Of a stretch of DNA of 64,000 nt, positions 9,537 through 18,368 are shown piece after piece. Within the stretch, counting starts at the first letter, position 1. Each line of letters opens with the position of its first letter. Both the position numbers and the translations under genes were made by a program. This DNA is from Uliginosibacterium gangwonense DSM 18521. GTDB taxonomy: Bacteria; Pseudomonadota; Gammaproteobacteria; Burkholderiales; Rhodocyclaceae. Below the pieces are notes generated by a model that was given only the letters and a program-made list of their open reading frames with translations, made no database searches and was not told where the DNA came from. The stretch spans positions 15,338 to 79,337 of the forward strand of contig NZ_KB892865.1 of NCBI RefSeq assembly GCF_000373965.1. The letters run 5' to 3'.

Positions 9537-10625
9537 ATGGCCAGCCACCCTGCCAACCACTCCTATCGCCACCCTGCCCCCGATTACCGCCTTGTGCTCG
9601 ATGGCCGGGATATCACCCCGGCCTTCAATGCCCGGCTGGAGTCGCTCACGCTGACCGACAATCGCGGCTTTGAGGCGGATACGCTGGATATCAGCCTGGA
9701 TGATTCAGACGGCAAGCTCGCCATCCCTGACCGTGGGGTGACTGTTGCCCTCTTCCTGGGCTGGCGGGGCGAACCCTTGGTGGATAAGGGCACGTTTGTA
9801 GTGGATGAGGTGGAGCATTCTGGCACGCCGGATCGGCTCACCCTGCGCGGCAAAAGCGCAGACCTACGCGCCGGACTGATCACCAAGCAGACCAAAAGCT
9901 GGGCGGGGCATAAGATTGGCGAAATCGTCAAAGCCATTGCCGCCGCCCATGGCCTCACGCCCAGGGTATCCCAAGGCTTGGCGGGCCTCACCCTTGAGCA
10001 TATCGATCAGACCAATGAGTCCGATGTAAATCTGCTTACGCGCTTGGCCCGCGATCACGATGCCCTTGCCACAGTCAAAAAAGGCATGCTCTTGTTCATG
10101 CCGATTGGTGAAGCGGAAACCGTATCAGGTACGCCGTTTCCCACTGCCACCATTACCCGCGCCTCCGGTGATCAGCATCGCTTTGCGATGGCCGAACGCG
10201 ACACCTACACGGCAGTGAAAGCCTACTATCAGGACATCCGGGGTGGTACGCATGGGGAGGTGCTGGTCAATGCCAAGGGCAGCACAGCAACGGGAGGCAA
10301 GCGGAAGAACAAAAGCGCCAACACGGAAATCAAGGCCAGCGCAGAGAACACCAAGGTCCTGCGCCACACCTACGCCAGCAAGACCACCGCCGAACGTGCA
10401 GCCAAAGCAGAATGGCAACGCCTCCAGCGTGGTGTGGCAAGTTTCAGTTTAAACCTTGCGCGGGGCCGTGCCGATCTGTTTCCCGAATTGCCGGTCATCG
10501 TGCAAGGTTTCAAGCCCGAGATTGATGCCACCGACTGGCTCATTGCACGTGCTACGCATAGCCTGTCCAGTTCAGGCTTTACGACGTCCTTGGAGATGGA
10601 ACTCAAAGTCAGTTCATCCGCCTGA
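9537..10625 (+). CDS. D: Tail protein D (baseplate hub, gp27-like)
   Basis: A P2 gpD-like hub protein of 362 residues (P2 about 387), structurally related to T4 gp27/VgrG N-terminal parts. Family marks are YRLVLDGRDITPAFNARLES, then LTLTDNRGFEADTLDISLDD, and LTRLARDHDALATVKKGMLL. ATG 9537 follows the U stop by one base. The hub joins the tube to the spike and plugs the tail tip. D is normally the last tail gene of P2; here the Rhs gene follows after 239 bases. Confidence 0.93.
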   Translation: MASHPANHSYRHPAPDYRLVLDGRDITPAFNARLESLTLTDNRGFEADTLDISLDDSDGKLAIPDRGVTVALFLGWRGEPLVDKGTFVVDEVEHSGTPDRLTLRGKSADLRAGLITKQTKSWAGHKIGEIVKAIAAAHGLTPRVSQGLAGLTLEHIDQTNESDVNLLTRLARDHDALATVKKGMLLFMPIGEAETVSGTPFPTATITRASGDQHRFAMAERDTYTAVKAYYQDIRGGTHGEVLVNAKGSTATGGKRKNKSANTEIKASAENTKVLRHTYASKTTAERAAKAEWQRLQRGVASFSLNLARGRADLFPELPVIVQGFKPEIDATDWLIARATHSLSSSGFTTSLEMELKVSSSA

Positions 10626-10864
10626 CGCCTGCCCCAATCCTTCCCTGCCCCCCACCCTTCCCCGCCACTCGCGTGCCAGAATTGTGGGGCGTTTGCAACG
10701 CCGCTTATCGATTGCAAACATCTGTCAATTACATTCGGATATAGTCGATCCTTTAAAAACCGGCGCGGAATTACCCGATAGTCTGCCTCATAGATCGGCG
10801 TCTTCCCTGTCACGGCACACACAACGTGGCCCCAAGCCACGCCTGACCTGATCTGGATGGAATA
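10626..10864. other. Intergenic gap between D and the Rhs toxin gene
   Basis: This 239-base gap has no convincing gene. It is C-rich at first, then more AT-rich (about 10700-10765, including TTGCAA and GGATATAGT), which could hold a promoter for the Rhs gene. The spacing of the only -35/-10-like pair is about 22 bases, so no promoter is called. No strong terminator hairpin is seen, so read-through from the tail operon into the Rhs gene is possible. Confidence 0.4.
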
Positions 10865-13800
10865 ATGGCTGATTCCAAGACCTCGCGCCCGCCCCAAGTC
10901 GCGGTGGCACCGACCAACACCGTTGATAAGCTCGACGTGGGCAAATGCGTCAACAAGTTTGATGCCTGGCTGCGCAGTATCAGCCACGACATCATCACCC
11001 TGGAGCGGGTACAGATGGTGGCGGGGAGTTTGCCGGTGATAGGCAACATCATCGCCTTGGTCGATGTGTTCAACGACATCATCACCCTCTCCAAAAGCAA
11101 GACAAAAGAATTGTTGGATTGGGTCAGCCTGGGTATCAACATTCTTGGCGTGATCCCTATGCCGCCCAATCTGGCGGCGGCCCGGATGAGCCTACGCCCA
11201 GCCCTCTCCCTGGTTCGCCAGAACATGGCGCGGGTTGCCAAGGGGGCGGCCAAGACGATTGGAGCCGCAATTCTGGCGCTGCTGGCCGATCACCTCAATA
11301 CCCGGATTGCGGGGGAACTCGACAAGTTTGCCCAGGGCGCGCTGGATCAGCTCAAACCCATGTTGGATAACGCGAGCAACTACGCTAAAAAGCTGTGCGA
11401 CCAGATTGCGGACTCGGTGATCAACGTCATCAACGGCAAGCTCTTCAATGCCAAGGCCGACATGCAGGCAGCAGCCCGTGAAGCCCAGGCCGCGAGCAAA
11501 AGCGGCTGGCGTGACCCGGCTAAAACCTTTGAAAACGGCATCAAATCACTCTGGCATTTTGGGGTGGGGGTGGCTAAAACCATCGTCAACACACAAGCCA
11601 AGGTCATTACCGGCGCTTTGCCGGAACCGATCAAGCAAGGCATCATCCGCGAAGTCAATCTCCTGCGTGCCATCGGCAAGGAAGCCGCCGGAGAACTCCC
11701 CCGGCTGGCTGCTGTCGGGGTCGAGATGAGCATTGGCTGGCTGCTGGTCAAACTGCTGGAAGCCGCCAAGAAAAAAATCACCCACGTCCGCTCGGTGGTC
11801 AATGAGAAAAAGACCAACCAAGCCAAGAAGGGCAAAGGCACCGGCGAAGTAGAAGTCATCGGCGGGCAACATACGCCACTCAACGATTGCGGCCCCTGTA
11901 AAAACAAGGTTGCTGCGGGTACGAAACCTAGTATCAGTTTTGCGATGGGTTGGGAGCATTTCAGCCACACCGACTTTTCACTACCCACCCTGACCCCCCT
12001 AGTTTGGGAACGCACCTACGCCTCCAACCTCGGGGTACTGGACAACGGCCCGCTGGGCGCACGCTGGACCACCGACTGGCTCTGCCACATTGAAGAACGT
12101 GGCGACGAACTCATCTACTGGGGCGTGGATGGACGCTCGGTGACCTTCCCCAAGCTTGGGGTCGGCAAAGAGCATTACCACGCCGTTGAAACCCTCACGC
12201 TCACCCGGCAAGACCCCCAGACCCTACTCCTCAGTTTTGGGCCGGAATATAACCAGCGTTTTGAGCGTGCCCGTCTAGGTGACAAAACTGTCTATCGTCT
12301 TATTCAATCCGACTGGCCCAATAAAATCAGCCTGACCCTAAGCTATGCGCATGAGGCCAGCGCGCTGCGCCATGCTCCCTCCGAATTCACCCTTCAGCAT
12401 GAGCAGAAGGTACTCGCCCAAATCAGTACCACCCTGGATGATGCCGGACGCATCACTGCCTTGCAGCTTTTGGTTGAAGGCCAAGTCCTCCGCACGCTTG
12501 CCCATTACCAGTATGACGACGCGGGCGACCTGATTGGCGCCACCGATGAGAACGGCGCCCACTGGGACTACCGCTACACCCGCCACCTCATCACCCGCTA
12601 CAGCGACCGCACCGGGCGCGGCATCAACTTCGAATGGAGCGGGGCCGAAGAGCACGACAACCGCCTCGCCAAAGCCGTGCACGAATGGGCAGATGACGGC
12701 AGCTTCGACACCCGCCTGGAGTGGGATGAGAACATCCGCCTCACCTACGTCACCGACGCCCTGGGCAATGAAACCTGGCACTACTACGACATCCTGGGCT
12801 ACACCTACCGCATCGTCCACCCCGACAACGCGGAGGAATGGCTCTTCCGGGATGACGCCAAGAATGTGGTCAAACACATCCACCCGGATGGCAGTGTGGA
12901 TCACTACGACTGGGATGAGCGCAGCCAACTCATCTATCATGAGCGCGCGGATGGCAGTACGTTTTACTTTGCCTACGATGAACAAGGGCATCTCACCACC
13001 CTCGTAGATGGCAGTGGTCAACACTGGAAACGTGAATACGACCGCGCTGGCAACCTCGTCAAAGAGATTGACCCGCTAGGCTTTGAAACCGAATACGCCT
13101 ACAACAAAGCCGGGCAACCCATTGAAATCACCGACGCCAAAGGCGGCGTCAAAGCGATCACCTACACCGAAGGCGGGCAACTGGCGAGTTACACCGATTG
13201 CAGCGGTAAAACCAGCCAATGGGCCTATGACGCCCGAGGGCGCCTTGCCGCCTTCACCGACGCCACCGATGCCAAGACCCAATACCGCTATGCTGAAGGC
13301 GTAGAAGCCACCCGCCCGGCAAGCCTGGAAGGATTGGAACCTAACGCGGTGGGGCAACTGGAAGCCATTGAACACGCCGACGGCAGTGTGGAGCGCTATG
13401 TTCAAGACGCCGAAGGGCGACTCCTGGCTCACCTCGACCCGCTTGGGCGTATGACCCGTTATGATTACACCGGTGCGGGCTTCATTGCCCAACGTCATGA
13501 CGCCCTGGGCCAAACCCTGCGTTACCGCTGGGATCGCCTTGGGCGCCTGACCGGCCTACAAAACGAAAACGACGCTACTTGGCAATTCCACTACGACCCG
13601 GTCGGGCGACTCCTGGAAGAAACCGGCTTTGATGGCCAGCGCACCCATTACCACTACGACGACAGTACCGGTATTCTGGCCTGGACACTCCAACAACCCC
13701 AGGTCAGTGGCAGCATTTCAGCGACTGCGCCACAAGATGGGCGTGTTTCGGAAGCCGACCGTCATCTCTTGACCCGCTTTGAATTCGACGGCCTGGGTCG

Positions 13801-15919
13801 CCTCATTGAACGCAGCGCCCATTGGAGTGATGCCCAAGGCCAAGCCCTGGATGCACAAGGGCGCCCCAGCAGCCCCGAGCAACCCGGCGTGCTGCACCGT
13901 GAAGAATTCGCCTACGACGGCAACGGACGCCTGCTCCTGGCTGCCAACGCCCATGCCCACCTGCAATGGTTCTACGACGAAGCCGGACGCATGGTGCGCG
14001 AACACCACGCCTACACCGAACAAGACCGGCTGGCCGTCTGGCGTCATGAATATGATGCCCTGGGTAATCGCACCCGCACCCACCGCCCCGACGGCCACAG
14101 CATCGACTGGCTGCGCTACGGCAGTGGTCACGTCCACGGCCTGCTGCTCGACGGACAAGAAGCCATCGCCTTTGAACGTGATGACCTCCACCGCGAAATT
14201 CTACGCAGCCAAGGCAACCAGCTCCAACAGCATCGCCAATACGACCCGGTAGGGCGCTTGCTGGAGCAAGTCCTCAAAGCCGCCCCGGCCAGCCCGGACA
14301 AACAGGGGTACAACACCAGTACGCAGGTCCAACGCCGTTATCAATACGATGCCGCTGGCCAACTCCAAGGCATCCAAGACAGTCGCCGGGGCACGCTCAA
14401 CTATCGGTATGACCCCATCGGCCGCCTCATCGAAGCCCAAAGCACCCTGGGCCGCGAAACCTTCGCCTTCGACCCGGCCAGCAACCTCCTGGATCAGGAT
14501 GCAGATGCCCGCAGTGGCGAACGCCGCTTCGGCGCTGAAGGCAACAACGGCACCACCTACAGCGCCACCGATGACGCCATGCGCCACCCGCGTGCAGGAA
14601 ATTTCAGTCAAACAAGTGGAAGTTCCCGCCTTCTGGATAACCTCCTCCGGCAATACGCTGGGCAACACAACACCTATGACGGCTTAGGCAACCTCATCAC
14701 CCGCCAACTCAATGGCGAAGCCATTCACCTGGGCTGGAACCCCCTGGGCCGACTTCAGCACACCCGTAGCGCCCAGGTTGAGGTGTATTATTGTTATGAC
14801 GCCCTGGGGCGACGCATCAGCAAACACAGCCAAGCCATTTTTTACAGTTCCAGCACCGACGGCCCGCTCTACGCCCAAAACGAACAACGACGCATCGCCC
14901 AGGAAAAAGGCTACGGCCTCACCCTCTACGGCTGGGACGGCGACACCCTGGCCTGGGAAAGCAAAGTCCCCACCGCCACCAGCGGCGCGGATCACCACAC
15001 CACCCATTACCTGTATGAGCCGGGAAGTTTTGTGCCGCTGATGCAAGCGGCGACCGACCGCCCTATTAGGCTCCCCATCCGCAGCAAGATCGAAGCTCCT
15101 TGGGAATACACCCCAACTGAGGCTGAACAGCCCTTCGTCCATACCACCTACTATCACTGTGACCACCTGGGTACTCCGCAGGAACTCACCGACAAAGAAG
15201 GTAATCTCGTCTGGAGTGCCCATTACAAAGCCTGGGGACAAGCCCAGGAACTCATCAGCACCGCCCGACGCCAAGCGGGGCTCACCACCCATATACGCTT
15301 TCAGGGTCAATACTTCGACCATGAGACCGGGCTACACTACAACAGGCACCGTTATTACGATCCGCTGATGGGGAGATTTGTATCCAAAGATCCCATAGGG
15401 TTGCGCGGTGGGTTTAACCTTCATCAGTACGCACCCAACCCGACGGAATGGATTGATCCATTAGGACTTTCCAATAAAAAATGCGCCCTTTTGGGGAAAA
15501 ATATGGCTGACGATGGGAGGCCATGTCCTAAGAGTTATGCAAGGCATCACTTAATCCCCGAGCATATGCAAAGCCATCCTGTTATCGCTGAAGCCTCAAA
15601 ACGAGGAATTTACGATATTAACCGAGGAGCTAATGGAGTTTCCTTGCCAACAACGCCTGAAGAATCCCTCAAAACGGGACTTCCTTTGCATAGTGGGAAC
15701 CACTATAGCGCTTATTATAATAATGCAGAAAACAGACTAGACGCAGTCCAGAGAGAAGCGACTAGTAATTATGGAGGTTTGTCTAAGATGCCTGATCATG
15801 AATTGCTAGGTCATATATCAAGGGTAGAACAAGCACAGAAGTCTGATTTGGAAACGGGTAAAATACGGTTGCAAAGTACCGATCCTAGACCAGCGGGGAC
15901 AACATGCTCAATCAGCTAG
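10865..15919 (+). CDS. Rhs polymorphic toxin with AHH-type nuclease tip
   Basis: A 1684-residue Rhs-family toxin. Residues 1 to about 355 are an unusual helical N-terminal region with hydrophobic stretches (QMVAGSLPVIGNIIALVDVF, ISLGINILGVIPMP-like), without a recognisable PAAR domain or signal peptide. The Rhs shell starts near residue 356 (WERTYASNLGVLDNGPLGA) and carries many YD-type repeats (YDEQGHLTTLVDGSG, YDPVGRLLEE). It closes with HCDHLGTPQELTD, GLHYNRHRYYDPLMGRFVSKD and the self-cleavage motif DPLGL at 1531-1535. The last 149 residues are the toxin: ARHH at 1559-1562, LIPEHM and GNHYSAYY (His1613) fit the AHH branch of HNH/EndoVII nucleases. The tip is visibly AT-richer than the core, as expected for exchangeable Rhs tips. 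It would damage DNA or RNA in a target cell. Confidence 0.9.
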   Translation: MADSKTSRPPQVAVAPTNTVDKLDVGKCVNKFDAWLRSISHDIITLERVQMVAGSLPVIGNIIALVDVFNDIITLSKSKTKELLDWVSLGINILGVIPMPPNLAAARMSLRPALSLVRQNMARVAKGAAKTIGAAILALLADHLNTRIAGELDKFAQGALDQLKPMLDNASNYAKKLCDQIADSVINVINGKLFNAKADMQAAAREAQAASKSGWRDPAKTFENGIKSLWHFGVGVAKTIVNTQAKVITGALPEPIKQGIIREVNLLRAIGKEAAGELPRLAAVGVEMSIGWLLVKLLEAAKKKITHVRSVVNEKKTNQAKKGKGTGEVEVIGGQHTPLNDCGPCKNKVAAGTKPSISFAMGWEHFSHTDFSLPTLTPLVWERTYASNLGVLDNGPLGARWTTDWLCHIEERGDELIYWGVDGRSVTFPKLGVGKEHYHAVETLTLTRQDPQTLLLSFGPEYNQRFERARLGDKTVYRLIQSDWPNKISLTLSYAHEASALRHAPSEFTLQHEQKVLAQISTTLDDAGRITALQLLVEGQVLRTLAHYQYDDAGDLIGATDENGAHWDYRYTRHLITRYSDRTGRGINFEWSGAEEHDNRLAKAVHEWADDGSFDTRLEWDENIRLTYVTDALGNETWHYYDILGYTYRIVHPDNAEEWLFRDDAKNVVKHIHPDGSVDHYDWDERSQLIYHERADGSTFYFAYDEQGHLTTLVDGSGQHWKREYDRAGNLVKEIDPLGFETEYAYNKAGQPIEITDAKGGVKAITYTEGGQLASYTDCSGKTSQWAYDARGRLAAFTDATDAKTQYRYAEGVEATRPASLEGLEPNAVGQLEAIEHADGSVERYVQDAEGRLLAHLDPLGRMTRYDYTGAGFIAQRHDALGQTLRYRWDRLGRLTGLQNENDATWQFHYDPVGRLLEETGFDGQRTHYHYDDSTGILAWTLQQPQVSGSISATAPQDGRVSEADRHLLTRFEFDGLGRLIERSAHWSDAQGQALDAQGRPSSPEQPGVLHREEFAYDGNGRLLLAANAHAHLQWFYDEAGRMVREHHAYTEQDRLAVWRHEYDALGNRTRTHRPDGHSIDWLRYGSGHVHGLLLDGQEAIAFERDDLHREILRSQGNQLQQHRQYDPVGRLLEQVLKAAPASPDKQGYNTSTQVQRRYQYDAAGQLQGIQDSRRGTLNYRYDPIGRLIEAQSTLGRETFAFDPASNLLDQDADARSGERRFGAEGNNGTTYSATDDAMRHPRAGNFSQTSGSSRLLDNLLRQYAGQHNTYDGLGNLITRQLNGEAIHLGWNPLGRLQHTRSAQVEVYYCYDALGRRISKHSQAIFYSSSTDGPLYAQNEQRRIAQEKGYGLTLYGWDGDTLAWESKVPTATSGADHHTTHYLYEPGSFVPLMQAATDRPIRLPIRSKIEAPWEYTPTEAEQPFVHTTYYHCDHLGTPQELTDKEGNLVWSAHYKAWGQAQELISTARRQAGLTTHIRFQGQYFDHETGLHYNRHRYYDPLMGRFVSKDPIGLRGGFNLHQYAPNPTEWIDPLGLSNKKCALLGKNMADDGRPCPKSYARHHLIPEHMQSHPVIAEASKRGIYDINRGANGVSLPTTPEESLKTGLPLHSGNHYSAYYNNAENRLDAVQREATSNYGGLSKMPDHELLGHISRVEQAQKSDLETGKIRLQSTDPRPAGTTCSIS

Positions 15920-16503
15920 ACCAATACTATGTAATGAGTCCTAAGAAACACGGGTATGGGGCATTAACATTTACGCCCAATTTGCCCGAATACTTTGATA
16001 CAACGCGCCCATCACCGCCTCCGGCAGGGGTGAATATAAGCCTTGATATTACAACGCCATCAATTCGGAAGTTTGATGCCGATTTTTTAAAACCCAATGC
16101 GGGGTGTGTATTTTCACAAAAAATTAAGGATATTTTCGACGAGTCGCCCGATGTTATTTTTTATCCTCTAAACGTATCCCTCCGATCAGGGCCGATAAGT
16201 GGAGAATATTTCTTTTGTCACATCGTAAATAAACTAGACTGTTTTGACTACGAAAAATCCAACTGCGCATCTGGGAGCGGCGAGAAAATAACAAACATTA
16301 AAAAACAGATTTATGTTGAAAGCGTTTCAAATATCGTTATCAACCTTGACAAGAGGTACGATATTTTTGTAGCAGATAACTCACCATTCTCAAGAAATCC
16401 AATATTTCATGAAAGATTTCTAGAAAATCTATTAAAGACTAATCCTAAGGGAATAGATTTTGTAAAACTAAGTGAATACGAATGGAGCTTATCTTCTTCA
16501 TAA
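15904..16503 (+). CDS. Cognate immunity protein (Imm11/DUF1629-like)
   Basis: A 199-residue cytosolic protein whose ATG lies 16 bases inside the end of the Rhs gene, the classical toxin-immunity arrangement that couples translation. Length, the N-terminal LDITTPSIRKFDADFLKPN region, CVFSQKIKDIFDES, a central YPLNVSLR, and a C-terminal FHERFLENLLKTNPKGIDFV resemble the DUF1629 (Imm11) immunity family. No signal peptide or membrane segment is seen, which fits protection of the cytoplasm from a nuclease. The gene is AT-rich like the toxin tip, so tip and immunity were probably acquired together. Family assignment is moderate; the immunity role follows mainly from position. Confidence 0.75.
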   Translation: MLNQLDQYYVMSPKKHGYGALTFTPNLPEYFDTTRPSPPPAGVNISLDITTPSIRKFDADFLKPNAGCVFSQKIKDIFDESPDVIFYPLNVSLRSGPISGEYFFCHIVNKLDCFDYEKSNCASGSGEKITNIKKQIYVESVSNIVINLDKRYDIFVADNSPFSRNPIFHERFLENLLKTNPKGIDFVKLSEYEWSLSSS

Positions 16504-16529
16504 ATTTAATCACTAATGAACGAACAAAT

Positions 16530-16558
16530 AAAAAAGCCCGCAACCTGCGGGCCTTTTT
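16530..16558. terminator. Bidirectional intrinsic terminator after the immunity gene
   Basis: The stem GCCCGC (16536-16541) and GCGGGC (16547-16552) with a 5-nt loop is preceded by an A run and followed by CTTTTT. It can terminate both the Rhs/immunity transcript on + and the repressor/DUF6794 transcript on -, which end on either side of it. Confidence 0.88.
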
Positions 16559-16562
16559 ATAA

Positions 16563-16841
16563 TCAGTGTATCTTGGGAGCGGCTTCTTGCAGGCGCTCCC
16601 AAAGCGCCCTGATGATCACCATAGAAGCATCATCCGCACTTGGTTGCTGGGTGGCGGCCAGCAATGGGCTACCTTCTGTCCATAGCCCAAAATTGTTGCG
16701 TATCCAGATTCCCAGGCCAAAATGCAAAAAGAGTAAGTCCTTTTCTGGCATGCGGGATATCTTGTCGATCTCATCTTGTGGCAGCAAACCAAGCAACACA
16801 CCAACAGCCTGTTCAACCGTAGTAGGAATGTGACCAGCCAT
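16563..16841 (-). CDS. DUF6794 domain protein co-expressed with the repressor
   Basis: A 92-residue soluble protein. VEQAVGVLLGLLPQDEIDKI, then MPEKDLLFLHFGLGIWIRNN and DDASMVIIRALWERL match the DUF6794 pattern, whose function is not known. ATG 16841 is six bases after the repressor stop; a TTG at 16850 is an alternative start. Being second in the repressor operon, it should be expressed in the lysogen. A lysogenic conversion or superinfection-exclusion role is therefore an inference from position. It sits next to the Rhs/immunity locus but is transcribed from the other side. Confidence 0.72.
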   Translation of the reverse strand: MAGHIPTTVEQAVGVLLGLLPQDEIDKISRMPEKDLLFLHFGLGIWIRNNFGLWTEGSPLLAATQQPSADDASMVIIRALWERLQEAAPKIH

Positions 16842-16846
16842 AGCAA

Positions 16847-17575
16847 TCAATCGTCCGTATCAAGTTGCACATGAACAATCGACCCAAGGATGCGCAAGGC
16901 ATCAAGGCGATCATGCGCAATTACCCAATCAGGGTGACGGGTTTTATCCGGGTTATCACTGCGCATCACGATTGATCCGTCTGGCTCACGAAAAAGACGC
17001 TTGATGAAGAATTCGCCCATATAGTCAATGGCGTGGCGTTTCCCATTGCGAATGTGGGTAGCCGACTTGTCGATGGTCACCAAGCACCCATCTGGCAGCC
17101 CTGGCGACATGGAGTCCCCTGCCACATGCAATGTAACCAACTGGTTGGCGCTCAGATTGCGGCGCTGAACCCATTCCTTACGGTAACGATTCGGCTTTCC
17201 GTTTGGATCAATTTCCCATTCTAAGCGGCCAGTACCCGCCGACAACTTCAACGATAAACAAGGAATCACAACCTCATCGTCTTGAAGTGGGTCTGACTCC
17301 TCAAAAGTGGTGGCTCCCCTCACGTAATCCTTGGATACATTGCCTTGCTCTGGGGGAAGCCCTTCCGGCCGCATCGGTCCCTTGCCGCTTGCAAGCCACA
17401 AAGAACTGACACGGTATAGATGAGCCAGCGCAGAGGTATAGGTACTACCAACGCTACCGTCATTCTCAAGACCAGAAAGAGTAGCCTGAGTCATCCCGAC
17501 CGCTCTAGCTGCCGCAGTTTGAGTGAGCCCTGCTTCTTTCCGGGCTGCTTTGAGTCTTTTGCCAAGGGTATCCAT
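16847..17575 (-). CDS. CI/LexA-like lysogeny repressor (HTH + S24 peptidase)
   Basis: A 242-residue repressor that should keep the prophage silent and self-cleave on SOS induction. Residues 1-60 form an XRE-type helix-turn-helix (LTQTAAARAVGMTQATLSGL). Residues about 100-230 form an S24 peptidase/dimerisation domain. The catalytic Ser155 lies in GDSMSPG and the Lys192 in FFIKRLF. An Ala113-Gly114 pair, 41 residues before the serine, is the likely self-cleavage site. It is divergent from the Cro-like gene across a 71-bp operator region. This is unlike P2, whose C repressor is small and not SOS-cleaved, and closer to lambdoid control. Confidence 0.92.
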   Translation of the reverse strand: MDTLGKRLKAARKEAGLTQTAAARAVGMTQATLSGLENDGSVGSTYTSALAHLYRVSSLWLASGKGPMRPEGLPPEQGNVSKDYVRGATTFEESDPLQDDEVVIPCLSLKLSAGTGRLEWEIDPNGKPNRYRKEWVQRRNLSANQLVTLHVAGDSMSPGLPDGCLVTIDKSATHIRNGKRHAIDYMGEFFIKRLFREPDGSIVMRSDNPDKTRHPDWVIAHDRLDALRILGSIVHVQLDTDD

Positions 17576-17646
17576 ATAGGAATTCTGATACCGATCGATA
17601 ACGAAAAATCTATTGACTCAAATATAGATAAATCTATAATCGCGTC
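17576..17646 (+). promoter_or_regulatory. Lysogeny switch: strong early promoter with overlapping palindromic operators
   Basis: The + strand promoter reads TTGACT (17613-17618), a 16-nt spacer and TATAAT (17635-17640), close to sigma-70 consensus. Half-sites ATCTAT (17608-17613), ATAGAT (17624-17629) and ATCTATA (17632-17638) form palindromes over the spacer and -10; TATAGAT/ATCTATA at 17623-17638 is perfect with a 2-nt centre. They probably bind the repressor and/or the Cro-like protein. The predicted transcription start is about 17647, the A of the next gene's ATG. Confidence 0.8.
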
Positions 17647-17889
17647 ATGGACTGGATATCGCTCATCAATGATCTGATCGCCGCTGGCATGACCCAAGCG
17701 GCCATTGCCGCCGAGGTCGGGGTTAAGCAACCCACAATAAACGGCTTGCTATCAGGCGCTCAGAAGGATATGCGCTGGAGTAATGGCGAACGGCTGTTGG
17801 CGCTACATGCGCATAAATGCCCAAATCCAACAATTACCAATGCTAATAATCATTGCGCGCCGATAGGCTCGCATGTTCTGGCCAAGTAG
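17647..17889 (+). CDS. Cro-like DNA-binding protein
   Basis: An 80-residue protein with a helix-turn-helix (MTQAAIAAEVGVKQPTINGL, residues about 15-34), divergent from the repressor and first in the early operon, the expected position of Cro. No ribosome binding site is visible before the ATG, and the -10 box ends only 6 bases upstream, so the mRNA is predicted to be leaderless. The N-terminal portion resembles small YdaS/Cro proteins. It would shut down repressor synthesis during lytic growth. Residues beyond about 55 are low in recognisable features. Confidence 0.75.
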   Translation: MDWISLINDLIAAGMTQAAIAAEVGVKQPTINGLLSGAQKDMRWSNGERLLALHAHKCPNPTITNANNHCAPIGSHVLAK

Positions 17890-17897
17890 GAGAAAAC

Positions 17898-18368
17898 ATG
17901 CCCAGGAAGCCAAGCGGCGATATCAACGAAGTGCGCACACGCCTGAATAACAACGCGTACCACTTGTTCCAGATGTACGCCAAGCTCAACAACTGCCCGT
18001 CAGAAGCCAGTGCAGCAAGGGATCTCATCTCGTATGCGCTCAATGGTTTGTTTGCTCTGTTGGGGCGAACTCTGCCAGCAATGGTGGCGCAGCACAACGC
18101 GGGGTGCATGGTAGATGAGACAAGAACCGCCAGCCGTCCGGCGCTATCTCTCCCCATGACTGCCATGGAAATCCAGCTCCCCACGGCTGACGCGGCCAAC
18201 CTGCAATCCCAGGCGTCCGCAGCCGGTGTGCCGACTGCGCGCTTCCTGGGCATTACCACGCTGCTGGGGGCTTTCGGGGCACTTCACCCCGAAGTACACG
18301 CCTTCTGCGCACAGGCAGAACAAGGCGTAGATGAGACAAAAAGAGACATGAATCGGGGTGCCCAATGA
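17898..18368 (+). CDS. Early-operon protein of unknown function
   Basis: A 156-residue protein starting at ATG 17898, with AGGAGA at 17888-17893; the in-frame extension to 17853 overlaps the Cro-like gene and was not used. I do not recognise the family. NEVRTRLNNNAYHLFQMYAK resembles a ribbon-helix-helix or phage regulatory-protein N-terminus. The middle (LPTADAANLQSQASAAGVP) is Ala-rich and helical. Its position directly after Cro corresponds to the regulatory CII/Cox-like slot of P2-type phages. The stop overlaps the next start (ATGA). Confidence 0.6.
   Translation: MPRKPSGDINEVRTRLNNNAYHLFQMYAKLNNCPSEASAARDLISYALNGLFALLGRTLPAMVAQHNAGCMVDETRTASRPALSLPMTAMEIQLPTADAANLQSQASAAGVPTARFLGITTLLGAFGALHPEVHAFCAQAEQGVDETKRDMNRGAQ

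Noticed and set aside
10626-10864. Promoter for the Rhs gene
   Set aside because: Only a -35/-10-like pair with about 22-base spacing was found, too weak to call.
12338-13024. 228-codon open frame antisense to the Rhs core
   Set aside because: It lies entirely inside the high-GC YD-repeat region, where reverse frames stay open because of codon bias; the protein shows no domain or ribosome site.
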